Part shown: positions 8,852 to 17,268 of the stretch, piece by piece
Layout of the letters: every line of letters starts with the position of its first letter
Position numbering within the stretch: position 1 is the stretch's first letter
NCBI RefSeq assembly: GCF_000169155.1
Contig: NZ_AAWL01000003.1
Span: 1 to 64,000, forward strand
DNA: 64,000 bases
Origin: Thermosinus carboxydivorans Nor1
GTDB lineage: Bacteria > Bacillota > Negativicutes > Sporomusales > Thermosinaceae
Reading direction: 5' to 3'
The notes under the pieces: model-generated
What the model was told of the DNA's origin: nothing
The model's input: only the letters and a program-made list of their open reading frames with translations
Database searches by the model: none
Translations under genes and position numbers: made by a program

Positions 8852-8892
8852 GGTCATTTTTGACCGATTTTTATAGGGGTATTCGTTATAAT
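8852..8892 (+). promoter_or_regulatory. Crp/Fnr-type operator with -10 box
   Basis: GGTCA-TTTT-TGACC (8852-8865) is an inverted repeat centred near 8858.5. A perfect -10 box TATAAT lies at 8887-8892. With a start site near 8899 the repeat centre falls at about -40.5, the position used by class II Crp/Fnr activators. No good -35 box at the right spacing is seen, consistent with activator dependence. A leader with two strong ribosome-binding-like purine tracts follows before the gene at 8983. Confidence 0.6.
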
Positions 8893-8982
8893 TATAGGTG
8901 TAACTGGAAGGAGGGATATACCGGAGTGAGGAGACAAGTGTTCCGCAAATGCAATATATTTTAGAGAGAAAGGAGTGTTACA

Positions 8983-10482
8983 ATGCAGAAAGGGCTAAGA
9001 CTACGTCTGTCCGCGCTGTTTATCGTGCTGTGCATGGTTATGCTGATGGTTGCTCCGGCCTTTGCCAATGGCGTCGATGCAGCCGGCCGAGTACTCATGG
9101 CTAAGCCAGCCGCCAATGCGGCAGTAGTCTCAAACTTCGTCGGCTTTAAAAATGTGAAGTACGAAACCCTAACTGGTGAACATAAGGCCGTACAGGAAGG
9201 ATTAGTCATCCGTCAAAGCCGTATTGAAAATGGCAAGATTATCATTCCTAAGTCCGGCCTGTACTATACCACCCGGACTTCACCCCTACATGCTATGCGG
9301 GGTGAAAAAACACTTATTCTCGGTAAACTTTATACGCTGACTGACTATGGTACCCGCATTGACGTGCTAAAGAATGTGGAAATAAAGAAAGGCGAGGCTG
9401 TACCGTTTGGCGATGGCACCAAACGTCTCGAAGTTTCCAGCATCAGCCTGGATGACAACGGCTTTGAGGCGCCACGCGCTACGCTACAAATTCTAAAGCC
9501 GTCAGGAAACTATTATGGTACGCCTTTCCCCGTTGCAACCGATCCGAAGCTTATTGACATTACTACTGGCGCTTTGAAGAATGGGACGGCGAAAATGACT
9601 GGTTCCTACCTGCCGGGTGAAAAAGGCCAAAACTGGCAAGTAGAGTATTATGACACGCCGGTAGCTACCAGCGGCCAAAGTTACCTTGTTGTGGATGAAG
9701 TTTCTAAGAATAGCGTCAAGGTGAAAGAATTTGCCACCGGTGCGTTCAACTGGATGCTTATCACCGACAAAGACCCGGTAGAAATGGTGCTGGCTCCCGG
9801 TGAAACCGCCGCTCTGGGCAATTATACCGTGAAAGTGGTCAACATTACAGCCAGTACGGCTACGGTCGAGCTTATCGACAAAGACGGTTTCGTGACCCGC
9901 AAAGTCCTTGGTCCGGTTACGCCGGAGACCATGAAGTATATGCCGGCTGACGAGCTCAACCGGAACAAGATGATCATGCGCTCTTACGACGACGAAGTGC
10001 AGGTGCAGCTCGATGTGTTCCGAAATCCCTTCCGGAACGGCAAGGTGGCGCTGGTTGGCTACACTGACCTTATCAAGATCAATAATCCTGATCACTGGTT
10101 CTTTGATCGCCGTTTTGTTGCGCGGCCCGACACCTGAAGCACCTGTTCGTTGTATATCGAGTTGATGCTCGAAAATGACGAAGAGATCATACTCGATAAC
10201 ACCAACAACGTGTTTGTTGGGCCGAACGGATACTTCAAGATTGTTATTGACGAATTTGACGGCAAAGTCGTCAAAGCTTGGCATGTAGAGGACGCGAAGG
10301 GCAATAAGACTGGCAACCTGGCCGAACGGGCGCAAGGCAAAAATATCGACGTGCTCATTAATACGAGCAACCGTACGGTAGCTCACTTTGTTGGCAAAAT
10401 GGCTACCAAATTGATTGCTGAGCAAGAAGCCAAGATCGCTCAGCTCCAAGCTGAGCTGGCGGCAGCAAAAGCCGGTAAATAG
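8983..10482 (+). CDS. Candidate Sec-exported selenoprotein with U-x-x-C motif
   Basis: Reading TGA at 10135-10137 as selenocysteine gives one 499-residue protein. Residues 1-28 form a Sec signal peptide (LFIVLCMVMLMVAPAFA). The mature part is beta-rich and has no other cysteine before the TGA. Codon 385 is TGA, followed by Ser-Thr-Cys, so the product would carry U-S-T-C. The same frame stays open for 115 more codons and ends in a coiled coil (AEQEAKIAQLQAELAAAKAGK). A stem TCGAG/CTCGA with loop TTGATG starts 24 bases after the TGA, within the range of bacterial SECIS elements. The start has AAAGGAG ten bases upstream. The alternative is a nonsense mutation or two genes, but the downstream part has no ATG or ribosome site of its own at the break. 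I do not recognise the family. Confidence 0.65.
10157..10172 (+). promoter_or_regulatory. Candidate bacterial SECIS hairpin
   Basis: TCGAG (10157-10161) pairs with CTCGA (10168-10172) around TTGATG. A T-G wobble could close the loop to TGAT, with G in second position. The distance from the TGA to the loop is 24 nt. The stem is short, so it is weaker than the one at 44960-44978. Confidence 0.45.
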
Positions 10483-10503
10483 CGTCATATAATGTATAAG
10501 AGA

Positions 10504-10551
10504 GGCGCGTAAAAGAGGCCGCTCGGCGGTCTGCCGGCGGCCTCCCGCGCC
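10504..10551 (+). other. Long GC-rich intercistronic hairpin
   Basis: GGCGCG (10504-10509) pairs with CGCGCC (10546-10551), enclosing an inner imperfect stem GAGGCCGC/GGCGGCCTC. There is no immediate T-run, so it may be an mRNA processing or stability element between the UGA-containing gene and the next small gene, or a leaky terminator. Confidence 0.45.
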
Positions 10552-10571
10552 AATACTGAGGGGGGTTTTTC

Positions 10572-10760
10572 ATGAACAAGTTTTTGAAAGTCGGTGTTAT
10601 TTGCTTCATGCTGGCCACTTTCGTTGGTGGCGTTGTCAGTGCCGCCATGACGGTTGACTTCAGCGGCAAACCGGCCATCGTTGTGGCCGAAGGGGAAAAG
10701 GCCGACGACCAAAAAAAACCGCAAATGCCGACCGAAGAGGAAGACTCCTGCAAATGCTAG
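10572..10760 (+). CDS. Small secreted protein with C-terminal Cys-Lys-Cys
   Basis: This 62-residue protein begins MNKFLKVGVICFMLATFVGGVVSA, a clear signal peptide, followed by a short acidic/lysine-rich tail and ends EEDSCKC. GGGGGG lies seven bases before the ATG. I do not recognise it. Its C-terminal cysteines and its place between a candidate U-x-x-C protein and a respiratory enzyme suggest a redox or metal-related role outside the cytoplasm, but this is only context. Confidence 0.65.
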   Translation: MNKFLKVGVICFMLATFVGGVVSAAMTVDFSGKPAIVVAEGEKADDQKKPQMPTEEEDSCKC

Positions 10761-10853
10761 CCTGATGAGATGTATTTTTAGGTTGTTGACTTTAGTGCGG
10801 CAGCCTTTTTTCTTTTTTATTGTAAGACCGTCATATTTCGTCGGAGGAATGCT

Positions 10854-11531
10854 GTGGACGACATCATCCGCTATACGCAAGAGCGCAACCAGGTTTACCG
10901 CTTTTTAGCCGTGGTTATTAATACTTTGCCAGACAAGACCTTTGTCAATAACCTCTGCCAGCTGAGCGCCGATGCTTTGGTGCTGCCCGCCCAGCAGAGC
11001 GGCGACGAGCGTCTTGCTACCGGTATGGAACAGGTGGTGAAATTTTGTCAGGATAGCCAAGGAGGTGACAAGGACGCCATTGCTATAGCACTCGCCGTAG
11101 ACTGGACGCGGCTATTTCGCGGCGTCCATCCTGGCTATGGACCGCCGCCGGCCCGGGCGTCCGCTTACCGGCCTTATGACTTGGAGCAACTTACCGCCCT
11201 GTACCGTGCGCATGGCCTTAAGGTGCAGTCGCCGCGCTTTGACCCTGATTATCTGGGAGTGCAGCTTGCCTTCATGGGCCGTCTCGTTGGTGAGGAAGAG
11301 CGGTACCGGCAGCAGGGACGGTGTGGACAAACTCTAGCCAAACTGATCGGGACGCAGCAGTTATTTTTGCAGGAACATTTAGCGTGGATCCCTGACTTTA
11401 CTGCCCAGGCGAAACTCTATGCCGACTTGCCCTTTTATCCCGGCGTCCTGACTATTTTGGAAGGGTTCTTGTCTGTTGAACATTTCTGGGTTGAAGAGCT
11501 CATCCATTGTACCGAGGGAGGTATTACATGA
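10854..11531 (+). CDS. TorD/DmsD-family molybdoenzyme chaperone
   Basis: This 225-residue all-helical cytoplasmic protein would bind the Tat signal and help cofactor insertion into the molybdoenzyme encoded next. The family hallmark is present: VDWTRLFRGVHPGYGPPPARASAYRP (about 83-110), followed by YLGVQLAFMGRLVGEEE and a C-terminal helix bundle. The GTG start at 10854 has CGGAGGA upstream. Its stop TGA overlaps the next gene's ATG as ATGA, so translation is coupled, which fits a dedicated chaperone. Confidence 0.88.
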   Translation: MDDIIRYTQERNQVYRFLAVVINTLPDKTFVNNLCQLSADALVLPAQQSGDERLATGMEQVVKFCQDSQGGDKDAIAIALAVDWTRLFRGVHPGYGPPPARASAYRPYDLEQLTALYRAHGLKVQSPRFDPDYLGVQLAFMGRLVGEEERYRQQGRCGQTLAKLIGTQQLFLQEHLAWIPDFTAQAKLYADLPFYPGVLTILEGFLSVEHFWVEELIHCTEGGIT

Positions 11532-14221
11532 AACTCACCCGCCGACAGTTTCTAGGAGCATCCGCGGCCGTTGGCGCCCTTGCCCTGGCATCGGGCAAGA
11601 TTGTGAATTATTTGGATAAAGACGTCTTTGCCGTTGCTGGCGAAGAGATTAAAGAAGAAACCTGGATTCCAACGCATTGTAAGGGCTGTGCGGCCGACAA
11701 CCGCTGCCACATTCTTGTGCGGCGCGTAAACGGTGTGGTCGTCAAGATTGAGGGCAATCCGGAGTCACCTACCAACTTGGGCCGCAATTGCGCCAAGTCC
11801 AATGCCGCCCTCATGACTCTATACAATCCCTATCGCGTCAAATTTCCTGTGAAGCGTACTAATCCGGAAAAAGGACTTGGCGTCGATCCTAAATGGGTGG
11901 AGATTTCCTGGGAGGAAGCTCTGGAAACGGTGGCGACCAAACTGAAGAAGGTTCGCGCCGAGGATCCCCGCAAGTTTGTTTTCATGGTAGGCCACGCCGC
12001 CAGCTTGAACATTGATACCGACGAGGCCTTTGCCCACGCCTTCGGCACGCCTAACACCATCGTCGGAGCCACTTCCGTTGCCTGCGGTGGTTCAGCTAGC
12101 CCTATCAACGTCTTAATCAACGGTGGTTACCAGGCCCGCGCCGATATGCTTTACTGTAAGTATTTCCTCAACCTAGGTGCCAACTCCCAGCAAGGGGGCA
12201 AGGGCAATACCGAAGAAATAGACGCCTTCGTCAACGCTCGTGCCCAGGGGTTGAAAGTGGTTAATGTTACGCCGGTCATCAGTCCGTCAATTGCCAAAAC
12301 GGACGAGTGGGTGCCGATTATTCCTGGCACTACGGGCTATTTTCTCTTATCTATGATTAATGTCATCATTAATGAACTCAAGGTGTGGGATGCGCCATAT
12401 CTGAAAAACCGGACCAACGCTGGCTATCTTGTCGACGAAGACGGACTATATATCCGTACCGCCGACCAACTCGACGACAAGGTGCGGGGTCAGAAACTAG
12501 GTAAACCGATGGTCTGGGATAGCGTTGCTAACGCGGCGAAAGCTTTCGACGACCCGACGGTCCAGGACGTTGCCCTGGAAGGCGTGTTTGAAGTGAACGG
12601 CAAAAAATGCCGACCCAGCTTCCAGGTTCTAAAGGAGCATGTAAAGGGTTACACACCAGAAAAAGGCCGGGACATTACCGGCATTGCACCAGAGGTCGTG
12701 CGGCGGCTGGCCCGTGAATGGGTGGACAACGCTCAAATCGGCCGAACCATTATCATAGACGGTGTGACTTACCCCTACCGGCCGGTAGCTGTCATTGCCG
12801 AACAGGGGGCTAAGTGTCATGTGGACAATTATTTTGTCGTCCATGCCGCAAAAATTCTGGCGCAAATTGTGGGTGCCACCGATGTGCCCGGTTCGGCCAA
12901 AGCAGCCGGACGGCCCTTTGTCACAATTAATCCGGTGGATGGCATGAACACCTGCCGGGAGTTTTACTATCGACCCCTGAAAAAAGTGCCGGATAAGATT
13001 AGCCTGGAAGACCATTCGCCTATTCCTGGATCTTCGTCCGGTTTGGCCTGGATCACGATGAAGGACCCCAAGGCCTATGGGTTTGAGTATACGCCCGAGG
13101 TGCTGGGAATATGGGGAGGTAATCCGCAGGCACTGTTAGGCGACCCTAAGCATCTTGACGAAGTATTTCGCAAGTTTTCGTTTATCTTTGCTATTTCTTA
13201 TGAATTCGACGCGCCTACTGAGTATGCCGATATCGTGCTGCCGGAAAGCAGCTGGCTAGAGCGGTACGGAATAAGCGCCTTAGCGCCGCGAACCTCCTTT
13301 ACTAGTGCTTTTCGGGAAAAAGGAACTTATGGTCTGGCGCTGCAGCAGCCGGTATTGGAAAAACCGCTGTATAATACCAAAGAAGGCAATCAAATCATCC
13401 TAGAACTCAGTGAACGCCTCGGCATCCTTAAGGGACCCAATGGTGTGCTGGCGCAGCTTAATAGCGGTCTGCGCCTGGGCAAGTACAGTTTGAACGTCGA
13501 GAAGACCTATACCTGGGAAGAAATCATGGACCGGCAGTGCAAGGCCAAGACCAATGGCATGTATGACCTTGCCTGGTTCAAAAAAAATGGCTTACTCCTT
13601 GTCAAAGCCTTTGGCGTTAAAGAATATTACGGCTACTCCCGGTTTCCTAAGGCCCGTTTTCCCCTCTATATCGAGGAGTTCGCCTCCCACCGCCAGCGGC
13701 TGGAACGCGAACTGGCGGAGAAAGGGATTGTCCGGCGGCCCGGCAATGACTTTGTGTTAAAATATTTCGCCCCGCTGCCGAGTTGGGAGCCCCATCCTGA
13801 ACATAAAGCAGCGGGTGAATTCGACCTGTACTGCATTAACTATAAAAACATGCAGCATCATTTTGCTTGCAATATTAGCAATCCCTGGCTGATGGATCTC
13901 ACCGTTGCCCAGGATCCCTATTCGCTGCATATTGTTATGAACGCTGCCACCGCTCGCCAGCGGGGTTTGAAGGACGGCGACCTGGTAGAACTTACTTCTT
14001 TTACGGGTGGTAAGGTGCAGGGTAAAATCAGGACCAGCCAGGTCATCCATCATGATGTGTTGGCAATCGCCGGTGCCTACGGGCATCGTTACGCCAACAC
14101 CAATCCGGCGACAGCAGTCGGTCCGGCCTTTGTCGACCTCCTGAAATTGTCAGAGGAGTATATAAACCCGCTGAAAATCTGTCTTGACCGGGATACTAAA
14201 GTAAAGCTACAGAAGCTGTAA
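11528..14221 (+). CDS. Molybdopterin oxidoreductase, catalytic subunit (Psr/Phs/Ttr-like)
   Basis: This 897-residue enzyme starts with a twin-arginine signal (LTRRQFLGASAAVGALALASG) and so acts outside the cytoplasmic membrane. An N-terminal 4Fe-4S site follows with C51, C54, C60 and C88; the spacing C-x2-C-x5-C is two longer than the usual C-x2-C-x3-C. The likely Mo ligand lies in TSVACGGSA (about 190). The C-terminal dinucleotide-binding domain starts near 760 (PWLMDLTVAQDPYSLHIVMN). Overall it fits the complex iron-sulfur molybdoenzyme group (polysulfide, thiosulfate, tetrathionate or arsenate reductases). The substrate cannot be assigned. The ATG at 11528 has GAGGGAGG upstream and overlaps the chaperone stop. 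Confidence 0.9.
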   Translation: MKLTRRQFLGASAAVGALALASGKIVNYLDKDVFAVAGEEIKEETWIPTHCKGCAADNRCHILVRRVNGVVVKIEGNPESPTNLGRNCAKSNAALMTLYNPYRVKFPVKRTNPEKGLGVDPKWVEISWEEALETVATKLKKVRAEDPRKFVFMVGHAASLNIDTDEAFAHAFGTPNTIVGATSVACGGSASPINVLINGGYQARADMLYCKYFLNLGANSQQGGKGNTEEIDAFVNARAQGLKVVNVTPVISPSIAKTDEWVPIIPGTTGYFLLSMINVIINELKVWDAPYLKNRTNAGYLVDEDGLYIRTADQLDDKVRGQKLGKPMVWDSVANAAKAFDDPTVQDVALEGVFEVNGKKCRPSFQVLKEHVKGYTPEKGRDITGIAPEVVRRLAREWVDNAQIGRTIIIDGVTYPYRPVAVIAEQGAKCHVDNYFVVHAAKILAQIVGATDVPGSAKAAGRPFVTINPVDGMNTCREFYYRPLKKVPDKISLEDHSPIPGSSSGLAWITMKDPKAYGFEYTPEVLGIWGGNPQALLGDPKHLDEVFRKFSFIFAISYEFDAPTEYADIVLPESSWLERYGISALAPRTSFTSAFREKGTYGLALQQPVLEKPLYNTKEGNQIILELSERLGILKGPNGVLAQLNSGLRLGKYSLNVEKTYTWEEIMDRQCKAKTNGMYDLAWFKKNGLLLVKAFGVKEYYGYSRFPKARFPLYIEEFASHRQRLERELAEKGIVRRPGNDFVLKYFAPLPSWEPHPEHKAAGEFDLYCINYKNMQHHFACNISNPWLMDLTVAQDPYSLHIVMNAATARQRGLKDGDLVELTSFTGGKVQGKIRTSQVIHHDVLAIAGAYGHRYANTNPATAVGPAFVDLLKLSEEYINPLKICLDRDTKVKLQKL

Positions 14222-14241
14222 CTTGTACTAGGAGGTAAACC

Positions 14242-14847
14242 ATGGCACGGTATGGTATGGTGATCGACCTCCGGCGCTGTGTAGGCTGTTATGCCTGCGT
14301 GATGGCCTGCAAGGCAGAAAACGCTACGCCGCCGGGGGTATTTTGGAATAAAGTCTATGTAAAGGAAACGGGGCAGTACCCCAATGCCCGTATGACCTTC
14401 CTGCCCGTCTTGTGTAATCACTGCGCCAACCCTCCCTGTTTGGCTGTGTGTCCGACTGGAGCGACCTATAAGCGCCCGGATGGCATTGTGGCGCTGGATG
14501 CGGGCAAGTGTATGGGCTGTGGCTATTGTGTTGTCGCCTGCCCTTATCAGCAGCGTGTCATTACTGAGATCAAGCCCTATTATCCCAAACACGGTTTGAC
14601 GCCGCTTGAACAACATGGCTATAAAAAACACCGCTCCGGCACGGCTACCAAGTGCACTTTTTGCTTGCACCGCTTGGAGCAAGGAAAACAGCCGGCCTGT
14701 GTGGTGGCTTGTCCCGGCCGGGCCCGCATATTCGGCGATCTGGACGACCCGCAGAGTGAGGTGGCCAAGCTGCTCGGTTCAAGCTACACGACGCGCCTGA
14801 TGGAAAACATGGGAACCAGGCCGGCCGTCTACTACATTCCCGACTAA
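14242..14847 (+). CDS. Four-cluster ferredoxin subunit of the molybdoenzyme
   Basis: This 201-residue electron-transfer subunit holds four 4Fe-4S cysteine motifs in the order usual for DmsB/PsrB/TtrB: CVGCYACVMACKAEN, CNHCANPPCLAVCPTGA, CMGCGYCVVACPY and CTFCLHRLEQGKQPACVVACPGRA. It has no signal peptide and would be carried out with the Tat-exported catalytic subunit. AGGAGG precedes the ATG. It passes electrons from the membrane subunit encoded next to the catalytic subunit. Confidence 0.93.
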   Translation: MARYGMVIDLRRCVGCYACVMACKAENATPPGVFWNKVYVKETGQYPNARMTFLPVLCNHCANPPCLAVCPTGATYKRPDGIVALDAGKCMGCGYCVVACPYQQRVITEIKPYYPKHGLTPLEQHGYKKHRSGTATKCTFCLHRLEQGKQPACVVACPGRARIFGDLDDPQSEVAKLLGSSYTTRLMENMGTRPAVYYIPD

Positions 14848-14862
14848 AGGAGGCGCCGAAAC

Positions 14863-15717
14863 GTGCAGTTCGTTGTGCAGACTACCTGGGGACATCTTGT
14901 AGCATGGTATCTTTTCCTGGCCGGAGCGGGTGCGGGTGTGTATATGTTGGGAATAGGCAGTAAGCTGTGGCGGCGCGATGACAGTTTGGCCCGCACCGCC
15001 TATTTTTGGGGACCGGCTCTCGTTGCTTTCGGCTCACTGCTCCTGGTCCTTGATTTGGGGCAACCGACGCGGGCGGTGTTGGCCGTTATCCGGTTCTACT
15101 CTTCCATGATTTCTATTGGTACTATCATTCTTGCCTTATTTATCTGCCTAGGCCTTTACCAGTTTTACTGTGCCTGGGCGAAAAAAGAAGCATTACCTGT
15201 CTTTGACCGCATCGGTTTTGGACTAGCTATTGGCACGGCTACCTATACGGGCCTTTTGCTTGGCGTCGTCAAAGCAATTCCGTTTTGGAACAACCCGCTG
15301 TTGCCAGCCCTGTTCTTGTTGTCGGCATTGTCTTCCGGCGCTGGCTTGGTCCTCGTTCTGGCCGTCATTGATAAGGGCCTCCGCGGGGTGAAAGAAACGG
15401 TGATAGTCACTGTCATGCACTTGGACCTCTGGTTGTTGTTCAGCAAAGCTTTCTTGCTTACCGCTCTTCTGGTTGTAGCCGGTACTGGCAACGCGGCTAC
15501 GGTGGCCAGTGTTGACATCCTTCTCAAAGGTTCGCTTGCTCTGCCGTTCTGGGGGCTTGTCGTGTTTGCCGGTCTGGCACTTCCGCTCTATATTGAGCTG
15601 TGCAGCAAAGACCATAGCAGTAAAAACGCTCTTATCTGCGGTTTAGGTCTCTTGGTTGGGGCGTTAGCTCTGCGCTACAGCATTGTCGTGGCCGGCGTGT
15701 GGATGCCGCTGGGGTAA
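14863..15717 (+). CDS. NrfD/PsrC-type membrane anchor subunit
   Basis: This 284-residue protein has about eight hydrophobic spans (for example at 9-30, 48-66, 78-100, 125-147 and 190-212) and matches the NrfD/PsrC quinol-oxidising anchors. It begins with the TTWGHLVAWYLFLAGAGAGVYM signature of that family. The GTG start at 14863 has AGGAGG nine bases upstream. It is the last gene of the cluster; a strong terminator follows within 15 bases. It would feed electrons from menaquinol to the iron-sulfur subunit. Confidence 0.9.
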   Translation: MQFVVQTTWGHLVAWYLFLAGAGAGVYMLGIGSKLWRRDDSLARTAYFWGPALVAFGSLLLVLDLGQPTRAVLAVIRFYSSMISIGTIILALFICLGLYQFYCAWAKKEALPVFDRIGFGLAIGTATYTGLLLGVVKAIPFWNNPLLPALFLLSALSSGAGLVLVLAVIDKGLRGVKETVIVTVMHLDLWLLFSKAFLLTALLVVAGTGNAATVASVDILLKGSLALPFWGLVVFAGLALPLYIELCSKDHSSKNALICGLGLLVGALALRYSIVVAGVWMPLG

Positions 15718-15731
15718 CAATTATTGGATAT

Positions 15732-15772
15732 AAAAAAGAGCAGCTTTACCGCGAGGCAGGCTGCTCTTTTTT
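15732..15772 (+). terminator. Rho-independent terminator
   Basis: GAGCAGC (15738-15744) pairs with GCTGCTC (15760-15766), flanked by A and T runs. It ends the molybdoenzyme operon. A near-identical hairpin is at 29872-29910. The group II intron begins directly after its T-tract. Confidence 0.9.
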
Positions 15773-16639
15773 GTGCACCCGGCATGGGCACTGACTTGGT
15801 GGTGAAAGTCCACTGCAGGCGAGGCAGCACCAGCCTGCTAGCCAAAAAGCAAGGGCGCCTACCGCGAGGTGAGGTCTGAAGGAGGCCGGAGGCAAAACCG
15901 CGGCCTGATGAACAAGACCCCCATACGAGGCTGGTCCGTTCGGATGAGCTGGCGCTACACAGCAAAATCCTAGGCTGTCAAAGTACGGTAGAGTAAATGG
16001 GGCAGGCGCGGGGCGAAGGTCAGTGTTCTTACCAGGGGAGGCCTGCCAGCAAGCCAGAGAAAGCTAGCAACCCGGGCCGAGAGGTCCGGCTGAGCCGGCA
16101 GGAGTCAGCAGAGGGCAGACCTCGAGAAATTATTTGCCCGAGTAAACCATGACATTCTCATGGCCCGAGTGGCCCGGAAAGTAACGGACAAGAGAGTGCT
16201 AAAACTTATCTGTCGCTACCTCCAGGCAGGCATCATGGTTAATGGTGTGGTTGTGGATGGGGAAGTGGGTGGATATGATACTTCGTCCAGGCTGACACGC
16301 CCAGCATATTCAAGGACTTAGAAGGATGGATGCGGGGGAGACTACGCATGTGCCTCTGGAAGCAGTGGAAGCGAGTGCGAACCAAATATCGCGAACTACG
16401 CGTACTGGGACTGCCAAAATGGGTAGCACATGAATTCGCCAACGCCCGCAAAGAGCCATGGCGAATGGCCCACGGGCCAATGAACAGAGCCTTGGGCAAT
16501 GCCTACTAGCAAGTCCAGGGCCTGATGAGTTTAACCGAGCGTTACCAAATGCTTCGTCAAGCTTGGTGAACCGCCGAATGCGGACCCGCATGTCCGGCGG
16601 AGTGAGAGGGCGGGGGCTAGCCGCCCCCTTCTACTCGAT
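15773..16639 (+). mobile_element. Group II intron (IIC-like), maturase gene decayed
   Basis: The sequence begins GTGCACCCGGCATGGGC, carries the domain I-type purine-rich core, and ends with a domain V-like hairpin (CGAATGCGGACCCGCATG) and a final helix with CTACTCGAT. Placement directly after a terminator T-run is the known target choice of group IIC introns. The encoded reverse transcriptase is broken: a fragment near 16130-16260 reads VNHDILMARVARKVTDKRVL, then the catalytic domain is missing, and a C-terminal maturase fragment runs to 16509. The 3' end is approximate. The ribozyme might still fold, but mobility in cis is lost. Confidence 0.85.
16305..16509 (+). pseudogene. Group II intron maturase, C-terminal fragment
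   Basis: The frame reads FKDLEGWMRGRLRMCLWKQW, then KRVRTKYRELRVLGLPKW, and ends NRALGNAY before TAG. This is the group II intron maturase-specific (domain X) region found at the C-terminus of intron reverse transcriptases. The upstream RT fragment is in another frame and the YADD-bearing part is gone, so the gene is dead. Confidence 0.8.
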
Positions 16640-16747
16640 CTACCTATAAGGGATTGAACCCTATGAAGGAGGACGTTAAAGGAGACTCTATATAATGGAC
16701 CCATAGGTTGGACACAAAAGCAAAAAAATTAAGCTATAATAAGAGCC

Positions 16748-17149
16748 ATGGAGAAGAGAAGAGCTTACATACTAGAAGAAAAAGCTAGTATTGTCCTTCA
16801 ACTATTGAAGGAAGAAAGAACGATTTCGCAGATAGCCGCCGAAACCGGGATTCATACCACGGTACTAGCCCGCTGGAAGGCGGAAGCCATTGATAACTTG
16901 CCAAGCCTGTTTACTCGAGGCGCCAGTGAAATGGAAAAGATGTGCAAGAAATATGAAGCTGAAAAAGAAGAATTAGCAAGGCAAATTGGTCAGTTGACTG
17001 TAGAGTTAACTGGCTCAAAAAATCTTCAGAACTCAGCCAGCGTAGAAGAAAGGGATTTAGAATGCCGGGAAATCACACTAAAAAGCAGGCCGAGCTTTTG
17101 GCTGTTAACCGCACCAGCGCCTATTACCGCTCCAAAGAATGTGTCTTGA
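16748..17149 (+). CDS. IS3-family transposase OrfA
   Basis: This 133-residue protein begins with a helix-turn-helix (about 8-50: EEKASIVLQLLKEERTISQI and TGIHTTVLARWKAEAIDN) followed by a leucine-zipper-like coiled coil (EMEKMCKKYEAEKEELARQIGQLTVEL). This is the DNA-binding OrfA of IS3-like elements. The last ~30 residues do not look like OrfA and come from reading OrfB sequence in another frame, so the end is probably rearranged. Confidence 0.75.
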   Translation: MEKRRAYILEEKASIVLQLLKEERTISQIAAETGIHTTVLARWKAEAIDNLPSLFTRGASEMEKMCKKYEAEKEELARQIGQLTVELTGSKNLQNSASVEERDLECREITLKSRPSFWLLTAPAPITAPKNVS

Positions 17150-17226
17150 TAATGGGGCGCCCTACACCATATGTTAAAACAGAAGGAAAGGGCAATCTCT
17201 TAGCGAAGGAGAAAGTAACGATGTAA
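17062..17226 (+). pseudogene. IS3-family OrfB, N-terminal fragment
   Basis: The 54-codon frame reads TKKQAELLAVNRTSAYYRSKE, the conserved N-terminus of IS3 OrfB. It then passes into unrelated sequence (GRPTPYVKTEGKGN) and stops. The DDE integrase core is absent. Confidence 0.65.
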
Positions 17227-17268
17227 GCAGACAAGGCGGGTAGTCCGGGTCAGGAGTTGACAAAAGGC

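Larger units (their letters stand above)
16692..17226 (+). mobile_element. IS3-family element remnant
   Basis: It contains a full-looking OrfA-like gene and only the first ~25 codons of an OrfB. The possible left end is TGGACCC...TTGGACA near 16694-16713. After the OrfB start the sequence no longer matches a transposase, so most of the integrase domain has been deleted. It sits between the intron remnant and the sensor operon, making 15773-17226 a scrap region. Confidence 0.65.

Noticed and set aside
9502-10488. A 328-codon minus-strand open frame opposite the candidate selenoprotein gene
   Set aside because: It has no ribosome site or recognisable domain. The plus strand has a signal peptide, a good start and an operon context, so the antisense frame is a by-product of codon bias.
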